Source: JAEUIX01 sp046156035 (GTDB lineage Bacteria; Planctomycetota; Phycisphaerae; Phycisphaerales; UBA1924). From it: a stretch of 64,000 bases of DNA. The notes under the pieces are model-generated. The model ran no database searches and was not told where the DNA came from. It saw only the letters and a list, made by a program, of their open reading frames with translations. Of the stretch, positions 53,399 through 62,458 are shown piece after piece. A program made the position numbers and the translations under genes. Numbering within the stretch: position 1 is the stretch's first letter; each line of letters starts with the position of its first letter. Location: the NCBI GenBank assembly GCA_046156035.1, contig JBJXEW010000028.1:113611-177610 (forward strand), given 5' to 3'.

Positions 53399-54267
53399 GG
53401 CACCACCTGCGAGATGGGGCTGATCACAATGTCGCTCCCGCCCGCCGCCTTGAGCCGCGGTATCAGCGCGGCAATCGCGTCCTTGGGCACAGCGCTCTTC
53501 ACGGCATACCCCGCATCCGCGTGCAGCCTGCTCACCGTGGGCTCTCTCATGCAGGGCAGCACCGCCACGATCGCCTCCAGCCGTGCCGCGGGCACGTTGA
53601 GTTCCAGCATCACCCGCTTGCGGGCCTCCAGCACCGAACCCAGCAGCATCGCCAGTGCTTCCACGCGCTCGCGCTTGGCACGGTCCACCATCGCGGCGCG
53701 GCTGGCGTACAGCCGCGTGCTGGAGTGAAGCAGCGTCTCCACGATCGCCAGGCCGTTGGCCTCCAGCGTTGCGCCCGACGCGGCGACATCCACGATCACG
53801 TCCGCATCCTCGGGCGGAAAAACCTCCGTCGCCCCGTAACTGCGGATGAACCGGTCATCACACCCGCGCGCCACCGCCCACGCCCGGGCCAGCCGCTCCA
53901 TCTCCGACACCACCACCAGCGGGCGGCGCGGCAGGGTTCCCCCTTCCAGCATCGCACGCGGCGCGGCGGCCACGATCCGCACCCGGTCCAGCCCCGTGTC
54001 CAGCACCTCCACGACGTCGGCCTTCAGTTCCGCCGCCCAATCGGCACCCGCAAAGCCCACATCACGCGTGCCAGCGTCCAGCATCTCCAGGATGTTCTGC
54101 GGCTTGAGAATCTTCGTCTCGACATCCGCGAGCGACACGCTCGGTCGGTAGCCGCGGGCAGAAGTGCCCATGCGGATGCCCGCCTCGCTCAAGAGCGCGA
54201 GGATGCCGTCGTGCATCCGCCCCTTGGGCAGCGCGAGGCGAAGGTCAGAGTCGGTTCGTGGGAGCAT
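53395..54267 (-). CDS. hisG: ATP phosphoribosyltransferase HisG, long form
   Basis: A 290-residue enzyme for step 1, the committed step. The catalytic part has LRLALPKGRM, DVGFAGADW and the PRPP loop DVIVDVAASGATLEANGL. The C-terminal 75 residues (KRVMLELNVPAARLEAIVAVLPCM, then GSDIVISPISQVVP) form the ACT-like regulatory domain, so this is the long form that binds histidine as a feedback inhibitor and does not need HisZ. ATG 54267 has GAGG seven bases upstream. It is the first structural gene, about 65 bases downstream of the attenuator hairpin. Confidence 0.95.
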   Translation of the reverse strand: MLPRTDSDLRLALPKGRMHDGILALLSEAGIRMGTSARGYRPSVSLADVETKILKPQNILEMLDAGTRDVGFAGADWAAELKADVVEVLDTGLDRVRIVAAAPRAMLEGGTLPRRPLVVVSEMERLARAWAVARGCDDRFIRSYGATEVFPPEDADVIVDVAASGATLEANGLAIVETLLHSSTRLYASRAAMVDRAKRERVEALAMLLGSVLEARKRVMLELNVPAARLEAIVAVLPCMREPTVSRLHADAGYAVKSAVPKDAIAALIPRLKAAGGSDIVISPISQVVP

Positions 54268-54331
54268 GGGCTGGCCTCGGGCTTCTGGTGGAAGATCCGG
54301 ACCCGGTGCCGCCTGCTCGCCAAAACGAACA

Positions 54332-54353
54332 TCGCCGGCACGAGGGCCGGCGA
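54332..54353 (-). terminator. his attenuator terminator hairpin
   Basis: Read on the - strand, TCGCCGGC and GCCGGCGA form a perfect 8-bp stem around a six-base loop, and the tail TGTTCGTTTT follows at 54331-54322. It lies between the leader peptide and hisG. Its 5' arm overlaps the antiterminator, so the two structures are mutually exclusive. Confidence 0.8.
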
Positions 54354-54392
54354 AAGTGGTTCACAGAAAAACAGGAACGCACCACAACCGGC
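54346..54392 (-). promoter_or_regulatory. his antiterminator
   Basis: Starting one base after the leader stop, GCCGG (54392-54388), TT, GTGGT (54385-54381) can pair with ACCAC (54360-54356) and CCGGC (54350-54346), ten base pairs with a 2x5 internal loop. This captures the 5' arm of the terminator. GTGGTG (54385-54380) can instead pair with CACCAC of leader His codons 12-13, freeing the terminator. A ribosome stalled on His codons would favour the antiterminator; a ribosome at the stop codon would cover its first arm. Confidence 0.78.
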
Positions 54393-54443
54393 TCACGTAT
54401 GCACGTGGTGATGGTGGCCGTGGTGAGCGAGGGTGCGGTTCAT
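54393..54443 (-). CDS. hisL: His operon leader peptide (HisL-like)
   Basis: A 16-codon frame MNRTLAHHGHHHHVHT followed by TGA. Seven of sixteen residues are His, in the pattern HH-G-HHHH-V-H, and the stop codon directly abuts the antiterminator. It plays the role of the enterobacterial his leader peptide: rapid translation when charged tRNA-His is plentiful ends transcription, stalling allows it to continue into hisG. The ribosome site is weak (AAGAG nine bases upstream). A GATAAG at 54496-54491 is a possible -10; no good -35 element is visible at the right distance. The frame is short but the joint occurrence with the attenuator makes chance unlikely. Confidence 0.85.
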   Translation of the reverse strand: MNRTLAHHGHHHHVHT

Positions 54444-54552
54444 CCGGTGAACTCTTGCCGGTGCCGCCCGCGAAGTCAAGCGCGGTGACGCTTATCCTCT
54501 GCCAAGCCTCGAACCTCGCCCCGCGGCAGGTAAGCCCAACGCCGTTGCCGCC

Positions 54553-55932
54553 ATGAAGCCACCCTTTGACATCGCGGCCGACCTTGATACGCCCGTCTCG
54601 GCCTTCCGGAAACTGGCCCCGTTCGGTGCCAACTTCCTGCTCGAGAGCGTTGAGGGTGGCGAGCGGCTGGCCCGCTACTCGTTCATTGGGCTGGGCGAAG
54701 CGCTGCGCGTGCGTGTCAATGGTGGCACCGTTCACGTCTCGCCGTCGACCGGGGCCACACCCGAGGCGGGCCTGTTCGCGCAGTTGCGGGCCGCTCTCGC
54801 GCAAGCCCCGGCCCTGCGCCCCACCGTGCCCGGCCTGCCGTTTGACGGTGGCCTCGTGGGCCTCATCGGCTACGACTTCGTTCGCCTCCTGGAGAAACTC
54901 CCCGCCCACGCCGCGCCGCGCGCGGGTGAGCCCGATGCCGTCATGGTCGCGCCCCGGTCGATGCTGGTCTTCGATCACCTCACACGCCGCGTGGCCCTGT
55001 TGCACGCAGGTGAGGAGTGGGAGCGTCAGTCGCTGCGGCGCGAGATTGTCGCCGCCCTCCGCGGCCCCATGCCGCCCGCCCCGGTGCGCAGCGGCCACGA
55101 ACCCGCTAACGCGAGCCTGAGCGAGGCCGAGTTCGTCGAGCGCGTCGCCCGCGTGAAAGACCACATCCGCGCGGGCGATGTCTTCCAACTGGTCCTCTCC
55201 ATCCGCTTCTCCGGTCGCTGCCACACCGACCCGTTCGAGGTCTACCGCGCCCTGCGCCTGCTCAACCCCTCGCCCTACATGTACTACTTCGACTTCGGCG
55301 ATGCCCAGGTCGTCGGCTCCTCACCTGAGGCACTCGTTCGCCTCGCCAGCGGCACCGCCACGCTCCGCCCCATCGCCGGCACACGCCCCCGCGGCCAAGA
55401 CGAAGCCGCCGATGCCGCGCTCCAGGCTGAACTCCTCGCCGACCCGAAGGAAGGCGCCGAGCACGTGATGCTGGTGGACCTTGCCCGCAACGATCTCGGG
55501 CGCGTGGCTAAGCCCGGCAGCGTGCGTGTGGAGCCGTACCGCACGATCGAGCGGTACAGCCACGTCATGCACATCGTGAGCGGCGTGCAGGGCCAGATGC
55601 AGGATGGCCGCGACGCGTTTGATCTCTTCGCCGCCACCTTCCCCGCAGGCACCGTGACGGGCGCGCCCAAGGTGCGTGCCATGGAGATCATCGATGCGCT
55701 CGAGCCCGTCCGCCGCGGGGCCTACGCGGGCACCGTGGGCTACTTCGGCAAGGGCGGCGACATGGATCAGGCCATCGCCATCCGCACGCTGGTCTTCCGT
55801 GACGGGCACTACGCCTATCAGGCGGGCGCGGGCATCGTGGCCGATTCCGACCCGCACGCGGAGTATCGCGAGATCCGTGCCAAGGTGGGAGCCCTTGAAG
55901 CCGCGCTGGCGCTCGCCGCGCAGGGCCTATAG
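54553..55932 (+). CDS. trpE: Anthranilate synthase component I, TrpE
   Basis: A 459-residue chorismate-utilising enzyme converting chorismate to anthranilate with the TrpG amidotransferase, which is not in the window. Motifs: the tryptophan-feedback LLES (residues about 29-32) with ARYSFIG, GDVFQLVLSIRF, PSPYMYYFDFGD, RPIAGTRPRG, DLARNDLGRV and FPAGTVTGAPKVRAMEII. The intact LLES suggests feedback inhibition by tryptophan. It is divergent from the his operon across 109 bases to the leader peptide. No Trp-rich leader peptide was found upstream. It converges on hrpA with a hairpin between. Confidence 0.95.
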   Translation: MKPPFDIAADLDTPVSAFRKLAPFGANFLLESVEGGERLARYSFIGLGEALRVRVNGGTVHVSPSTGATPEAGLFAQLRAALAQAPALRPTVPGLPFDGGLVGLIGYDFVRLLEKLPAHAAPRAGEPDAVMVAPRSMLVFDHLTRRVALLHAGEEWERQSLRREIVAALRGPMPPAPVRSGHEPANASLSEAEFVERVARVKDHIRAGDVFQLVLSIRFSGRCHTDPFEVYRALRLLNPSPYMYYFDFGDAQVVGSSPEALVRLASGTATLRPIAGTRPRGQDEAADAALQAELLADPKEGAEHVMLVDLARNDLGRVAKPGSVRVEPYRTIERYSHVMHIVSGVQGQMQDGRDAFDLFAATFPAGTVTGAPKVRAMEIIDALEPVRRGAYAGTVGYFGKGGDMDQAIAIRTLVFRDGHYAYQAGAGIVADSDPHAEYREIRAKVGALEAALALAAQGL

Positions 55933-55951
55933 CGGGCTGCGCATCTGGTGG

Positions 55952-55970
55952 GGCGGACGTCCCGTCCGCC
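55952..55970. terminator. Hairpin between trpE and hrpA, probable terminator
   Basis: GGCGGACG and CGTCCGCC form a perfect 8-bp stem with a three-base loop, followed by TTT on the + strand, 20 bases after the trpE stop. A close copy of the whole motif lies inside hrpA near 56230, so it may also be a member of a dispersed palindrome family. Confidence 0.6.
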
Positions 55971-55982
55971 TTTGGCGTTCAT

Positions 55983-58900
55983 CTATCCCTTCACCTTTCC
56001 CCACGCCTCGTCCAACCGCTTCACCGACACCGTCGTCGCCGTCCCCAGTTCCTGCGCAAAGAGCGACACCCGAAATTCCTCCAGCATCCACCGATACACG
56101 CGCACCTCGGGCGGCAGACTCGTCTCCAGCACCGTCCACGCCGCGATATCACTCGGCACGCTCGGCGCTCCGCGCCTTCGGGCCTTCGGGGGCGGCAGGG
56201 CGTGCCCCTTCTTGCCCTCGCCGGGCCTAGTGGGGCGCACGTCCCGTCCGCCCGCGTCACTCGCTTCCCCATCGCCCGCGTGCTCCTTGTCGTGCGCTAG
56301 CGCCCTCGTGTGCGCTGCCGCCACCCATCCGGTAAACCGCTTCCACGGCGGGCCGACCTCCGCCAGCGCCCGTGCCTCGCGCGGCGAGCCCTCCTCGCGC
56401 AACTTCACCATCCGCTGCCACACCGCCTCCACATAGCGCGGCATGTGCCGCAGGTGCTCGAAGGGCGTGTGCCGGATGAAGCGGGGGGGCATCAGGAACG
56501 CCGCGTGCTCGCGGATATCCGCCAGCGACACCGCCCACGTGCGCGGCACGCCCGAGCCGATCTTCGCCGCGATCCGCTGGCGCGTTGCCAGCACCGTGGC
56601 CACCAGCGTCCCCACCTCCATCGTCGCCTGAGCGAGTTTGCCCCAGTGGGCCGTCTGCACGGCTTCAAAGTCCGCCGCAGTGCGGAGGTCGCCCTCCCCC
56701 GCGAGGAACGCCCGCTCCACGATCACGTCTGTCAGGTCGCTCTTCAGGTCTGCCGCTGCGCCCAGCGGGGCGTAGTGCTTGAGCATCTCGTCCCACGTCG
56801 GCAGGTTGCGCAGGCGGTGCGAGAGTTCTTCCACACACGCAAGTGCCAGCAGCCGCCGCACGCCGCCGCGCGTGAGCCGCGCCGCGGCTTCGGGCGTTTC
56901 GGCAAGCGTGAGCCCCGCGGAGTCGCCCTCGTCAACGAGGGCTGGATATGCCACGACCGGGCCGGTTGGTCCATCCACCTCGATCGTGGGCGGCAGGTCG
57001 CCGCAATCCCACGTGAGCAGGCCCGAGCGTGCGTACTTGGCTCGTGCCAGGCCCGCCACTGCTCGCTGGGCCTTGCCCGCCAGCCGCTGCTTGATCTCCG
57101 CGGTATCGCGTGAAACGCCCAAGTCCTTGCCGTGTCGGTCCAGCACCTGCACGCGCAGGCGCAGGTAATCCGGCACGCCCGCCGAAGACCACTGCGCGGC
57201 GGGCACGCTGATCCCCCGCAGCACCTCCGCCGCTTCGCTCAGTGCCGCGGGCAACGGCCCGCGCCCGAACGCCAGCACGCCCGCCAGTTGCTCCGCCGCG
57301 CGGCGTGTGCCGCCGGCCGTGTCGCCCGCCGCGGCCGTCTCGGCTCCGCCAGCCGAGGTGAGCGCAATCCGCGTCGCCTTGGGCAGGCTCTTCACAAGCG
57401 CGTGCACCTTCTCCACCAGCAGTCCCGGCACGAGCCACGCGCACCGGTCCACATCCAGCAGCGGCAGCGACTCGATGGGCAGCGTGAGCGTGATGCCGTC
57501 GCTCTCCTCGCCCGGTGCAAGCCGATACGTCAGGTCTCCGCGCGGGCCGCTGCTGTCCGCGCTCAGTGGCACCGAGTCCGGGAACGCCTCCGGCCGCGCG
57601 GCATCCGCCGCCTCGGGTGCCAGCACATCCGCCATCGCCATGAACAGCGCCTGCGAGTTCTGCCGCTCCGTCTCCTGCCGCCATTTCTCGAACGTGGGCA
57701 CGCTCCACACGCCCTGCGGCAACCGCTTGTCAAAGAACGCGAACCGTGCGCTCACATCCGCGATCAGTTCCGGCCGCCGCAGTTTCGCCTCCAGCGTCCG
57801 AGCCTCCTCCAGCAGGCGCACGTTGTGCCGCACAAACGGGGCCTCGATTCCTGCATCGTTCTCCACCAGCGCGTGATGGATGAAGAGCGTCCTCGCCGCG
57901 CCGGGGTCCACCGGGCCCAGGTTCACACGCCGCCGCGGCGCGAGAACGATCCCGAAGATCGTCGCCCGTTCCCACGTGCTCGCCTCCCCCGCTTCCGCGT
58001 TCCAGTGCGGGTCGCTGTACGTGCGCTTGATCTCGTGGGCCGCCAGGCGCTCGATCCACTCGGGCTGCACCTTCGCCAGCGTCCGGGCGTACAACTTCGT
58101 GGTCTGCACGATCTCCGCGGCCACAAACCAGCGTGGGTTCTTCTTGAAGAGCGTGGAGCCGGGGAAGATGCTCACCTTGCTGCCGCGTGCCCCGAGATAG
58201 TCGAACCCGCCCCCCGCCTCAGACTTGGTCGCGATGTTGGAGAGCAGGCCGGTGAGCAGGGCCTTGTGGATCGCGTCTTCCACCGCGGGTTTGCCGTTGA
58301 ACGGCAGGTGCATCTGCTCGCACAGGTCGCGCAGTTGCCGCTGCGTCTCCTGCCACTCGCGCATCTTCGTGAAACTCAAAAAGTGCTCGCGGCACCACGC
58401 CCGCAGGCGCGAGTGCGAAAGGTCATCCTCCTGCACCTCGTACGTGTGCCAGATGTTCAGCAGGGTCAGGAAGTCAGACGACTCGTGCCGGAACGCCGCA
58501 AGCGCCTGGTCCGCCGCCTGCTGCTTGTCCATCGGCCGCTCACGCGGGTCTTGCGCCGCCAGCACCGCGGCGATCGGCAGCACCTCGCTTAGGCAGTGCT
58601 CCTCGGCGCCCGCCAGAATCATCCGCCCGATGCGTACATCCACCGGCAGCGTGGCCAGGCGCTTGCCCACCTCGGTGATGCGCCCGTGCGCCTCCGCCTC
58701 GTCGATCGCGCCCAGTTCAAAGAGCGTCTCGTAGCCGTCCTTGATCATGCGCGCATCCGGCGGCTCCACAAACGGGAACGCCTCCACCGCCCCCAGTTCC
58801 AAGGCCCGCATCCGCAGGATCACGGTCGCCAAGTTCGTGCGCAGAATTTCGGGGTCGGTGAAGGTTGGTCGCGCCTTCAGGTCGGTCTCGTCGTACAGGC

Positions 58901-60230
58901 GGATGCAGATGCCCGCGGCCACGCGCCCGCACCGCCCGGAACGCTGGTTCGCCGATGCCTGCGAGATCGCCTCGATGGGGAGGCGCTGAATCTTGCTCTT
59001 GTGGCTGTAGCGGCTGATGCGTGCGTAGCCCGTGTCCACCACCGCGCGAATGCCCGGCACCGTGAGCGAGGTCTCGGCCACGTTCGTGGCCAGCACCACG
59101 CGGCGCGGGCTGCCGCGTGCAGATGACGGGTTGAAGATCCGCATCTGCTCCGGCCCGCTCTGGCGTGCGAACAGCGGCAGGACCTCCAAGCCGGGTCGCC
59201 CGTGCTTGCGCAGGGCCTCCGCCGCGTTGCGAATCTCTCGCTCGCCGGGCAGGAACACGAGGATGTCCCCGTCGATCCCGCCGCGCCCCGGCTCGCCCGG
59301 TGCGGGGCGTGCGCACAACTCATCCACCGCATCCACAATCGCCAGGTCTTCGTTGCGCTCAAAGTCGTCGGCCTCGCGCTCCGCGAGGCCGCGATACCGC
59401 ACCTCCACCGGATACGTCCGCCCGCTCACCTCGATGATCGGCGCACGCTCGGGCCCGCCGAAGTGGTCGCTCAGCCGCTTGGGGTCAATCGTCGCGCTCG
59501 TCACAATCACCTTGAGGTCCGGCCGCCGCGGCAGGAGTTGCCGCAGGTAGCCGAGAAGGAAGTCGATGTTGAGACTGCGCTCGTGGGCCTCATCGATAAT
59601 GATCGTGTCGTACTGCTCCAACAGCCGGTCGCCCTGCGTCTCCGCGAGCAGGATGCCGTCGGTCATCAGTTTGATGTACGAGTCGGGCGAACTCTCATCC
59701 CCGAACCTCACCTTGTACCCCACCGCACCGCGCGGCCCCAGCGGCGTGCCGAGTTCATCCGCGATGCGTGCCGCCACCGTGCGCGCCGCCAACCGTCGCG
59801 GCTGCGTGTGGCCGATGATGCCCGCGATGCCGCGCCCGATGCTCAGGCAGATCTTGGGCAGTTGCGTCGTCTTGCCCGAACCCGTCTCGCCGCACAGCAC
59901 CACCACCTGATGAGCCTCGATCGTGCGAGCAATCTCCTCGCGCCGGTCGTTCACCGGCAGTTGCTGCGGGAACGTCGGCTTGGGTGCGCGCCGTGCACGC
60001 TCCTCGCGCTCTTCAAGCGAGCGATCAATCGCCCCGGTCATTTCGGCGAGCACCTGCGCAGGCGGCTCGCGCCCGCCGTTGCGATGAACTGCCGCCAGAA
60101 TCCGTGCCCGCAGGTGCCGCGCATCGCGAGAGGGCGCACGGTCAAGCCGATCGAGCAGCACCTGGATGGAGGGCGGCGGCTTCAACGCTGCGCAACTCTT
60201 CGGCCCGTGGGCCGACCTGACCACTGACAA
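55983..60230 (-). CDS. hrpA: ATP-dependent RNA helicase HrpA (DEAH box)
   Basis: A protein of up to 1415 residues. Helicase motifs: Walker A GETGSGKTTQLPK, TQPRRLAA, DEAH in IIIDEAHERSLN, SAT in VIVTSATID, then TNVAETSLTVPGI and QRSGRCGRVAAG. HA2 and OB domains follow, and the large C-terminal HrpA-specific domain (DUF3418-like) fills the last 600 residues. HrpA acts in mRNA processing and rescue of stalled ribosomes. Near the C terminus an Arg/Pro/Gly-rich stretch (GRDVRPTRPGEGKKG) interrupts the domain and is encoded by a palindromic repeat. The open frame starts at TTG 60230; GTG 60224 or GTG 60161 are also possible starts. Confidence 0.92.
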   Translation of the reverse strand: MSVVRSAHGPKSCAALKPPPSIQVLLDRLDRAPSRDARHLRARILAAVHRNGGREPPAQVLAEMTGAIDRSLEEREERARRAPKPTFPQQLPVNDRREEIARTIEAHQVVVLCGETGSGKTTQLPKICLSIGRGIAGIIGHTQPRRLAARTVAARIADELGTPLGPRGAVGYKVRFGDESSPDSYIKLMTDGILLAETQGDRLLEQYDTIIIDEAHERSLNIDFLLGYLRQLLPRRPDLKVIVTSATIDPKRLSDHFGGPERAPIIEVSGRTYPVEVRYRGLAEREADDFERNEDLAIVDAVDELCARPAPGEPGRGGIDGDILVFLPGEREIRNAAEALRKHGRPGLEVLPLFARQSGPEQMRIFNPSSARGSPRRVVLATNVAETSLTVPGIRAVVDTGYARISRYSHKSKIQRLPIEAISQASANQRSGRCGRVAAGICIRLYDETDLKARPTFTDPEILRTNLATVILRMRALELGAVEAFPFVEPPDARMIKDGYETLFELGAIDEAEAHGRITEVGKRLATLPVDVRIGRMILAGAEEHCLSEVLPIAAVLAAQDPRERPMDKQQAADQALAAFRHESSDFLTLLNIWHTYEVQEDDLSHSRLRAWCREHFLSFTKMREWQETQRQLRDLCEQMHLPFNGKPAVEDAIHKALLTGLLSNIATKSEAGGGFDYLGARGSKVSIFPGSTLFKKNPRWFVAAEIVQTTKLYARTLAKVQPEWIERLAAHEIKRTYSDPHWNAEAGEASTWERATIFGIVLAPRRRVNLGPVDPGAARTLFIHHALVENDAGIEAPFVRHNVRLLEEARTLEAKLRRPELIADVSARFAFFDKRLPQGVWSVPTFEKWRQETERQNSQALFMAMADVLAPEAADAARPEAFPDSVPLSADSSGPRGDLTYRLAPGEESDGITLTLPIESLPLLDVDRCAWLVPGLLVEKVHALVKSLPKATRIALTSAGGAETAAAGDTAGGTRRAAEQLAGVLAFGRGPLPAALSEAAEVLRGISVPAAQWSSAGVPDYLRLRVQVLDRHGKDLGVSRDTAEIKQRLAGKAQRAVAGLARAKYARSGLLTWDCGDLPPTIEVDGPTGPVVAYPALVDEGDSAGLTLAETPEAAARLTRGGVRRLLALACVEELSHRLRNLPTWDEMLKHYAPLGAAADLKSDLTDVIVERAFLAGEGDLRTAADFEAVQTAHWGKLAQATMEVGTLVATVLATRQRIAAKIGSGVPRTWAVSLADIREHAAFLMPPRFIRHTPFEHLRHMPRYVEAVWQRMVKLREEGSPREARALAEVGPPWKRFTGWVAAAHTRALAHDKEHAGDGEASDAGGRDVRPTRPGEGKKGHALPPPKARRRGAPSVPSDIAAWTVLETSLPPEVRVYRWMLEEFRVSLFAQELGTATTVSVKRLDEAWGKVKG
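56226..56252. repeat. Palindromic repeat inside hrpA
   Basis: AGTGGGGCGCACGTCCCGTC and the next bases CGCC differ from the trpE-hrpA hairpin (55948-55970) at a single internal position. Its presence in frame within coding sequence, at a low-complexity protein segment, suggests insertion of a small mobile palindrome. Confidence 0.55.
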
Positions 60231-60272
60231 TCTGCGGTTGTTCCAGACCGACGGCGCCTTCCGTCAGAGGCC

Positions 60273-61733
60273 TTACCTCCGCCCGCGCCCGCCACCGCCA
60301 CCTGTGGGCTTGTTCCACTGCCGCGGCCCTGCGCCACCACCGCCGCCGGCGTGCTGTGGGGCCGCGCCACCGGCAGACCGCGAAGGCCCGCCCGCGCCGG
60401 TCCCTTGGTGGGCCGACGACCCTTGCGTGGCCCCGGATCGTGCCGGCCCGCGTGAGTTGCTGCCCGCATATCCGCCGCGCGGCCCGCCCCCCCCGCCCCC
60501 CCCGCGATGCCCGCCACCTCCGCCGCCGCGTGGCCCGCGCGATCCCTGCGAACTCCGCTCCATCTCGCGCGGCTCGTGGTGCAGCGGGTTGTACGTCAGT
60601 TCCGGCAGGTCGCCCGCCGTCGGCACGCGCTTGCCCGTCAGGCGCTCAATCGCCCGCAACAGGTCGCGTTCTTCCGAATCGCAGAACGAGATCGCGATCC
60701 CCGTCGCGCCGGCGCGGCCGGTGCGGCCGATGCGGTGCACATACGCCTCGGGCTCCATGGGCAGGTCGTAGTTGATGACGTGCGTGATCCCGTCCACATC
60801 CAGCCCACGCGCGGCCACATCCGTCGCCACCAGCACGCGGCTGCGCCCGGCGCGGAAGCCCTCCAGGGCCCGCTGCCGCTGGTTCTGGGCCTTGTTGCCG
60901 TGGATGGACTCGGTCAGGAACCCGCCCCGGTTCAGGTTGCGGGCCACACGGTCCGCCCCGTGCTTGGTCTTGGTGAACACCAGCACGCGCGACGGTGCCG
61001 GGTCCTTCAGCAGGTGCTCGAGCATCGCCTGCTTCTTGGGCCGCGGCACAAAGTACACCTTCTGCTCGATGAGCGGCGCGGCCGACGCCACCGGCGTGAC
61101 CGTCACCTTCACCGGGTTGCGAAGGAGCGAATCCGCAAGGTGCATGATCTCCTTGGGCATCGTCGCCGAGAAGAGCAGCGTCTGGCGGTTCTTGGGCAGG
61201 TTGCCGGCGATCTTGCGGATGGGGTTGATGAAGCCCATGTCCAGCATGCGGTCGGCCTCGTCGAGCACAAAGATGCTGATCTGCGAGAGGTTCACGAACC
61301 CCTGCTCCATGAGGTCCATCAAGCGGCCGGGCGTGGCCACCAGCACGTCGATGCCGCGCTGCAGGGCCTTGACCTGGTGAAACTGGCTCACGCCGCCGTA
61401 CACCACCGTGCCGGAGATGTGCGTCTGCTTGCCGTAGGTGCCGAAACTCTCGGCGATCTGCGTGGCAAGTTCGCGCGTGGGCGAGAGGATGAGCGCGCGC
61501 GGCAGTGTCGGCCCGCGCCGGCTCTTGTCAACGGGCGCGGAACTGAGGCGGTGCAGGATCGGCAGCGCGAACGCGGCGGTCTTGCCGGTGCCGGTCTGGG
61601 CGCAGCCCAGCACGTCGCGGCCTTCCAGGATCGGCGGGATGGCCTTGGCCTGGATGGGCGTGGGGATCGTGTAGCCCTCATGCTTGAGGGCGCGCATCAA
61701 CGGTTCGGACAGTGCAAGTGAAGTGAAACCCAT
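60273..61733 (-). CDS. rhlE: DEAD-box RNA helicase, RhlE-type with RGG-like tail
   Basis: A 486-residue helicase. Motifs: Q motif with TPIQAKAIPP, Walker A AQTGTGKTAAF, PTRELATQI, VATPGRLMD, DEAD in VLDEADRMLDMGF, SAT in LFSATMPKEI, and ATDVAARGLDVDGI with HRIGRTGRAGATG. The core ends near residue 375; the last 100 residues are Gly/Arg/Ser-rich with repeated GGGGG and RGG-like groups, a disordered RNA-binding tail. RhlE proteins act in ribosome assembly and RNA turnover. ATG 61733 gives the standard N terminus MGFTSLALSEPL; no strong ribosome site is visible. It precedes hrpA by 42 bases and may be co-transcribed. Confidence 0.93.
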   Translation of the reverse strand: MGFTSLALSEPLMRALKHEGYTIPTPIQAKAIPPILEGRDVLGCAQTGTGKTAAFALPILHRLSSAPVDKSRRGPTLPRALILSPTRELATQIAESFGTYGKQTHISGTVVYGGVSQFHQVKALQRGIDVLVATPGRLMDLMEQGFVNLSQISIFVLDEADRMLDMGFINPIRKIAGNLPKNRQTLLFSATMPKEIMHLADSLLRNPVKVTVTPVASAAPLIEQKVYFVPRPKKQAMLEHLLKDPAPSRVLVFTKTKHGADRVARNLNRGGFLTESIHGNKAQNQRQRALEGFRAGRSRVLVATDVAARGLDVDGITHVINYDLPMEPEAYVHRIGRTGRAGATGIAISFCDSEERDLLRAIERLTGKRVPTAGDLPELTYNPLHHEPREMERSSQGSRGPRGGGGGGHRGGGGGGGPRGGYAGSNSRGPARSGATQGSSAHQGTGAGGPSRSAGGAAPQHAGGGGGAGPRQWNKPTGGGGGRGRR

Positions 61734-62064
61734 AAGTGAACCATGACTCCTCGACCGGCGGCACCCAACGGGCGTACCGACCAAAGTCGAACTGTTTCGG
61801 GCGTTGCTCGAACCAACCTGATTGGTGCAAGGGCGGCCGTACTGGGGTGGAGCGACGAGTTCGGTTGCCCCTCGAAGGAGAGGGCCGAAGATCGACGCCG
61901 CCAGCAGATTCCCAGAACTGCTCCGAATCCAGCCGCGAGTCTCGCGGGCGGCAATCGGAAAACTGAGGCCACTGGCAAAGTGAGGTGGATCATAGGCGGG
62001 CTGGTGGCGGCGGTCCGTGAGGCGTAAGGCGTGGGGCGTGACGCGTGAGCCGTTGGCCGTTCAT

Positions 62065-62089
62065 CCCCCTCCGACCCCGTCGGAGGGGG
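62065..62089. repeat. Perfect 11-bp palindrome, family member 1
   Basis: CCCCCTCCGAC, loop CCC, GTCGGAGGGGG. A second element with the same design lies at 63637-63662, so this is probably a dispersed repetitive palindrome. Confidence 0.7.
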
Positions 62090-62237
62090 TGGCCCGAAGG
62101 GCCGGGGGAGGGCCTGCCCCAACGAGCGCGGAGCGTGAGCGACGGGGCACCCGTCCCTCCGTGCCTTCCTCCTGCCTTCCCCGTGCCTGCGTGCCTTCCC
62201 CCTGCCTTCCTCGTGCCTTCTGCTTTCCTTTGCCTTC

Positions 62238-62282
62238 ATTTGTCCATTTGTCCATTTGTCCATTTGGCCACTTGTCCATTTA
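62238..62282. repeat. Octamer tandem repeat TGTCCATT
   Basis: The 8-base unit TGTCCATT occurs about five times, one copy altered to TGGCCACT. The preceding 80 bases are irregular repeats of GTGCCTTCC. Confidence 0.75.
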
Positions 62283-62458
62283 GCCCGCCCCTGTCCCCTG
62301 TCCCCTGACACCTTCCCTCAGTTATTGGCCCCTGGGCCGCGCGTGCGTGCAGACAGGCCCGCGGAGCGCGCAAACCGCGATTCAGGCTCGGCGCGGCGGC
62401 CTTTACAACGGACCAGACCGCGCGAGCGGAAGTTTTGTGGCACGCAGCAGAGCGGCGC

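Noticed and set aside
54451..54479. TTGACT as a -35 element for the his operon
   Set aside because: With 16-18-base spacing the -10 is poor (AAGAGT) and the start would fall at the leader ATG, leaving no room for a ribosome site.
54258..54556. Possible tryptophan leader before trpE
   Set aside because: TGG triplets here are not in one open frame; they arise as the complement of the His leader region. No Trp-rich short frame with a terminator was found on the + strand.
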